This document shows positions 19,656 through 22,117 of a stretch of 22,117 bases of DNA, piece after piece. Made by a program: the position numbers and the translations under genes. The DNA is from a virus. The stretch covers positions 742 to 22,858 of the IMG/VR virus record IMGVR_UViG_3300030430_000208. The stretch is one strand, 5' to 3'. The stretch's first letter is position 1, and every line of letters starts with the position of its first letter. The notes beneath the pieces are model-generated. The model did no database searches and was not told the DNA's origin. It saw only the letters and a list, made by a program, of their open reading frames with translations.

Positions 19656-19673
19656 CAAACAGAGGAGAAAATT

Positions 19674-19859
19674 ATGAAAGAATACTTTTTTAAAATACAT
19701 ATTGAGGGTATGAATGGCTACCTTTACTATTCAGTAGAGGCAAAGTCAGAACAAGATGCAGTAGACATGGTAGATTTCTACATGCAATCTGCACCACACA
19801 TAATAGAGAAAGATGAAGTATCAACCTATGGAAATAAAATAGCAAAGGAGTTAGCATAA
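19674..19859 (+). CDS. 61-residue small protein
   Basis: Start ATG 19674 behind GAGGAG (MKEYFFKIHIEGMNGYLYYS). An ATG made by the palindrome at 19638 is in frame but has no ribosome site; it would add Met-Ser-Gln-Val-Gly-Thr-Gln-Thr-Glu-Glu-Lys-Ile. The sequence has a beta start and an Ala/Asp-rich helix (SEQDAVDMVDFY), like small ferredoxin-like folds. Overlaps the next gene as TAATG. Unknown. Confidence 0.7.
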   Translation: MKEYFFKIHIEGMNGYLYYSVEAKSEQDAVDMVDFYMQSAPHIIEKDEVSTYGNKIAKELA

Positions 19860-20434
19860 TGAAGATACACAGAGTAGTACAAATGCTAGGCTTGACACAG
19901 GAGTCAGGTAGACTAGCGAGTGATATGTATGACTTGAATGACAAGGAATACTATTCAAAAGCAGAAGATAAGTTCATACCCATATCACATATGGACTTTC
20001 AACATTTGATACGAGCATTCGTTAAGTTCTGTAGTGAAGACCAAGACTTGACAATAGCTAGATGTGATACTCAAGCTAAAACTATTGCAGACTATATTGA
20101 TAAGGTTGAACAACTTGAGGATATCATTGACGAAAAAGACAAGACAATAGATAAGTTGTCTAAAGAAGAACAGAGATGGAGAAAGGCATATGCCAATGAT
20201 TGCTACACTCAAGGGTGGAGATATGTATTCTCTGAGATACCTAACGACACAGATGGTCAAGAGTTTGTGGACACTATGAAGAAGTATCTTAATAAAGAAT
20301 CATACAAGATGCGAGTAAAGGGACAACATCTCAAGCCTGAATTGTATGGACAAAACAGAGCCTATCATGGTGTTAACTTGGGAGATTCTACACACATGAG
20401 AGTTTATATTGATGTTAAAAAAGGAGATGAATAA
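19859..20434 (+). CDS. 191-residue protein with central coiled coil
   Basis: The start shares one base with the preceding stop (TAATG). N-terminal domain with a Tyr/Asp/Lys-rich stretch, then a coiled coil at about 75-110 (DYIDKVEQLEDIIDEKDKTI), then a Trp/Arg/Tyr-rich C-terminal region with a Gly-Trp-Arg-Tyr-Val-Phe motif and Asn-Arg-Ala-Tyr-His-Gly. Function unknown. Probably cytoplasmic and oligomeric. Confidence 0.7.
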   Translation: MKIHRVVQMLGLTQESGRLASDMYDLNDKEYYSKAEDKFIPISHMDFQHLIRAFVKFCSEDQDLTIARCDTQAKTIADYIDKVEQLEDIIDEKDKTIDKLSKEEQRWRKAYANDCYTQGWRYVFSEIPNDTDGQEFVDTMKKYLNKESYKMRVKGQHLKPELYGQNRAYHGVNLGDSTHMRVYIDVKKGDE

Positions 20435-20926
20435 ATGAATAGATTCATTATAGAAGATACACCAAGCAAGATTGCATCTTCTCTATGTGACCAACACGTA
20501 GTCAAGATGCCACTAGAGGAGACACAGATGCTATGTACTGCATTGTGGCATCATGCACCTAGCTTTGCAGAAGAATGTGAGTTGTACAAACCTGTACATA
20601 AAAGACACCCATGTACATTATGGGCAATGGAAAACAAGAGTAACTTCACTTTTGCATTTTGTTTGTTAGGTTGTATGTTCAAAGAATATACTAAAAGATA
20701 TAAAAAACGACATAGTTCAGAAGAACTTTTTGATTGCTTGTGGAAGGGTAGAATGTATATACCTGATGGTAAGATGACTGCACATCCACAATGTTTTAGT
20801 GGTCATGATGACTTAAAGACAGATGAGTTTATGCCCATAGAAGCCTATAGAAAGTTCTATATCGTTGACAAATCTAGGTTTGCAAGATATAATTATACAG
20901 AGAAACCAAAATGGTTTTTAAATTAA
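20435..20926 (+). CDS. Pyrimidine-dimer glycosylase-like (Pyr_excise-type) protein
   Basis: 163 residues. MNRFIIEDTP leads to CDQHVVKMPLEETQML (18-33), which matches the start of phage members of the family containing T4 endonuclease V (LADQHLMAEYREL in T4). The next blocks, YKPVHKRHPCTLWAMENKSN and the EYTKRYKKRH helix, are shared by this phage subgroup. Near the end KPKWF resembles Arg-Pro-Thr-Trp-Tyr of T4. In T4 the N-terminal Thr is the nucleophile; here residue 2 is Asn, so the same chemistry is not expected. Likely acts on damaged DNA or is a repurposed relative. Confidence 0.72.
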   Translation: MNRFIIEDTPSKIASSLCDQHVVKMPLEETQMLCTALWHHAPSFAEECELYKPVHKRHPCTLWAMENKSNFTFAFCLLGCMFKEYTKRYKKRHSSEELFDCLWKGRMYIPDGKMTAHPQCFSGHDDLKTDEFMPIEAYRKFYIVDKSRFARYNYTEKPKWFLN

Positions 20927-21054
20927 AAAAGATTAACCCAATAGCAAGATTGATTGCTTATACAAGAAGAAGGAAACAAATCGTACCACCTAAAAAGGGT
21001 AAAGGTTCTTACAGTAGAAAGAACAAGAACAGACGAGTTGACATTTCCTGCTAA
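20911..21054 (+). CDS. ArfA-like ribosome-rescue protein (47 residues)
   Basis: ATG 20911 overlaps the end of the previous gene by 16 nt. MVFKLKKINPIARLIAYTRR leads to Lys28-Lys-Gly-Lys-Gly-Ser-Tyr34-x-Arg-Lys, then Asn-Lys-Asn-Arg-Arg and a Cys end. This is the hallmark KKGKGSYxRK of bacterial ArfA. The alignment to E. coli ArfA (from memory) needs no gap from Asn9 (ArfA Asn14), with matches at the Ile, Leu and Arg before the motif. ArfA sits in the empty A site of stalled ribosomes and recruits RF2. The protein stops 13 residues after the Tyr, so it lacks ArfA's hydrophobic tail. Function is inference. Confidence 0.6.
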   Translation: MVFKLKKINPIARLIAYTRRRKQIVPPKKGKGSYSRKNKNRRVDISC

Positions 21055-21066
21055 CTGTTATATAAG
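21038..21066 (+). promoter_or_regulatory. Fourth rightward promoter
   Basis: TTGACA (21038-21043), 17 bp, TATAAG (21061-21066), at the end of the ArfA-like gene. Start expected near 21073, so palindrome copy 10 lies in the first 30 nt of the mRNA. Confidence 0.7.
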
Positions 21067-21084
21067 TAATTATCACTTAACCAA

Positions 21085-21101
21085 TGTCCCAAGTTGGGAC
21101 A
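21085..21101 (+). repeat. 17-bp palindrome, copy 10
   Basis: Exact copy in the leader of the DUF932-type gene, between a TTGACA promoter and AAAGGAG. Confidence 0.9.
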
Positions 21102-21123
21102 CATTTTAGAAAGGAGCATTAAC

Positions 21124-21978
21124 ATGCCATTAGACGCACAAATAACTGAACTCTTTAACTTAGAGGGAACTAACTTAGACTTCAAAGTTAAATATGAAGA
21201 TACTAAATTTGCAGGTAAAAGATATGTAAGGAACTCTGTTACAGGAGATTATCTAGGTATTGTAGGAGACAAGTTTAAATCTATCAATCACATTGATTAT
21301 TTTAATGGTATCAAAGAGGTTATACAAGAGAATAGATTACCCCAACACCTTGATGGTGCAAAGGTTAAAATATCAACTGCACGTAACTCTGCATTTGCTT
21401 TGGTAGATATTACATTGCCTAATGTAAAACATACTATTACTACAAATAAACATCAGACCACAATTAGTGAGAGGATTATTGCCTTACATGGTATTGATGG
21501 TTCTTGTTCTAACCAAGTATACTTTGGTGCTATTGATATGTTCTGTACCAATGGACAAATAGGTGGGGAGTATGATGCTATCAAGAGAAAGAATACAAGT
21601 GGTCTTAGACGTTCTGTATTACTCAATGAGGTACGTGAGGCAAAGAGTAACTTTGATAAACGTGCTAAACTTATGCAAGAGTGGGCAAACATACCTCTCA
21701 ATGTAGATGGTAAAACTTTCATGGCTAGTATTATTAAGTCAGAGAACCTTGCTAAAAAGATGTACGAGTTAGCTTGTCAAGAGATTAACAAAAGAGGTAA
21801 GAATGTGTTTGCCTTATACTCTGCATTCACTAACTATGCATCTTATGCAGATGAGAGAAATGGTTTTAACATTCGTAACACAGGCTTTGATACTAAAGCA
21901 GAGACCATGTGGAGAAGAGAGCAAGAAGTTGCCAAGTGGGTATCTTCCCCTCAGTTCAAGCAGTTGTTAGTAGCCTAA
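21124..21978 (+). CDS. DUF932-type (plasmid/phage) protein
   Basis: 284 residues from ATG 21124 (AAAGGAG upstream); an earlier in-frame TTG (21094) lies inside the palindrome and is rejected. Matches the phage/plasmid DUF932 pattern: a start with a Tyr/Arg/Val fold and GDKFKSINH (about 47-55), a middle with QVYFGAIDMFCTNGQIGGEY (about 136-155), and a C-terminal helical domain with ALYSAFTNYASYADERNGFN. These proteins are often next to single-stranded DNA annealing or repair genes; activity is unproven. The stop overlaps the next gene as TAATG. Confidence 0.8.
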   Translation: MPLDAQITELFNLEGTNLDFKVKYEDTKFAGKRYVRNSVTGDYLGIVGDKFKSINHIDYFNGIKEVIQENRLPQHLDGAKVKISTARNSAFALVDITLPNVKHTITTNKHQTTISERIIALHGIDGSCSNQVYFGAIDMFCTNGQIGGEYDAIKRKNTSGLRRSVLLNEVREAKSNFDKRAKLMQEWANIPLNVDGKTFMASIIKSENLAKKMYELACQEINKRGKNVFALYSAFTNYASYADERNGFNIRNTGFDTKAETMWRREQEVAKWVSSPQFKQLLVA

Positions 21979-22117
21979 TGATTTGGGTTCTCTACGTCAT
22001 GTTCATGACAGAGGATAGAACTCTGAACAGTATATCTGAACAGAGAACTTTCTCATCTTATAATGAGTGTAATTTATTTTACACTCAGAATAAGAAAAGT
22101 CTTGACGAAAGTATAGT
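21978..22117 (+). CDS. Partial small protein with hydrophobic start (runs off right edge)
   Basis: TAATG overlap with the previous stop. MIWVLYVMFMTEDRTLNSIS, then a Ser/Asn/Cys/Phe/Tyr-rich part; 46 codons are seen with no stop. A hydrophobic head then a Ser-x-x-x-Cys motif is like the 58- and 81-residue late proteins. Function unknown. Confidence 0.55.
   Translation, partial: MIWVLYVMFMTEDRTLNSISEQRTFSSYNECNLFYTQNKKSLDESI

Noticed and set aside
16260-21101. CRISPR array, because a short repeat recurs ten times
   Set aside because: Distances between copies range from about 108 bp to over 1.4 kb, the spacers are genes, and the repeat is a 17-bp palindrome. No cas gene is seen.
17327-21126. 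Leader peptides starting Met-Ser-Gln-Val-Gly-Thr, since eight palindromes are preceded by A and so give an ATG
   Set aside because: No ribosome site precedes these ATGs, frames end at different lengths (MSQVGTKE, MSQVGTHFRKEH and others), and real starts with good ribosome sites follow.

Overview
The window is one side of a tailed-phage genome, AT-rich, with gene families typical of marine podovirus- or siphovirus-like phages known mostly from seawater metagenomes and isolates on marine alphaproteobacteria. This rests on the capsid N-terminus, portal, terminase, a scaffold with the usual pattern, and a run of tiny basic proteins seen in such phages. The host cannot be named from this sequence. 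A perfect 16-bp bacterial chromosomal parS site at 16349-16364 suggests a host with ordinary ParB.

Layout. Two divergent blocks are split by a gene-free region of about 0.7 kb (15894-16588). Leftward (minus strand, about 15.9 kb) lies the late block. It starts from a perfect-consensus promoter at 16024-16052 and runs through some 17 mostly small and very basic proteins, including a LysM protein, an HNH-like protein, an RGG-repeat protein and a Cys-rich microprotein, with a 3TM-type holin near the end. A second perfect promoter (10718-10746) precedes lysozyme, TerS, a 133-residue protein, TerL, portal, a small accessory protein, a 1450-residue multidomain virion protein, scaffold and, behind its own promoter and a structured leader, the major capsid gene, which runs off the left edge. 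Most late genes overlap by 1-65 nt. Several real genes are shorter than 60 codons.

Rightward (plus strand, 16589-22117) lies an early or accessory block of small genes. It includes a gp88-like Cys-motif protein, a pyrimidine-dimer-glycosylase-like protein, a 47-residue protein carrying the ArfA ribosome-rescue signature, and a DUF932-type protein. No polymerase, helicase, integrase, repressor or ParA/ParB is in this window.

The most striking signal is a perfect 17-bp palindrome, TGTCCCAAGTTGGGACA, present ten times without a mismatch and only in the early block and its control region. All copies have the same central base, so all share one orientation relative to transcription. Five copies sit directly 5' of a Shine-Dalgarno sequence, others flank TTGACA promoters, one is inside a coding sequence and one forms the last codons of a gene. 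This resembles the stoperator networks of cluster A mycobacteriophages, though an RNA-hairpin role is equally testable. Together with the parS site, short iterons and perfect promoters facing both ways, 15.9-16.6 kb looks like the regulatory, and possibly replication or partition, centre of the phage.
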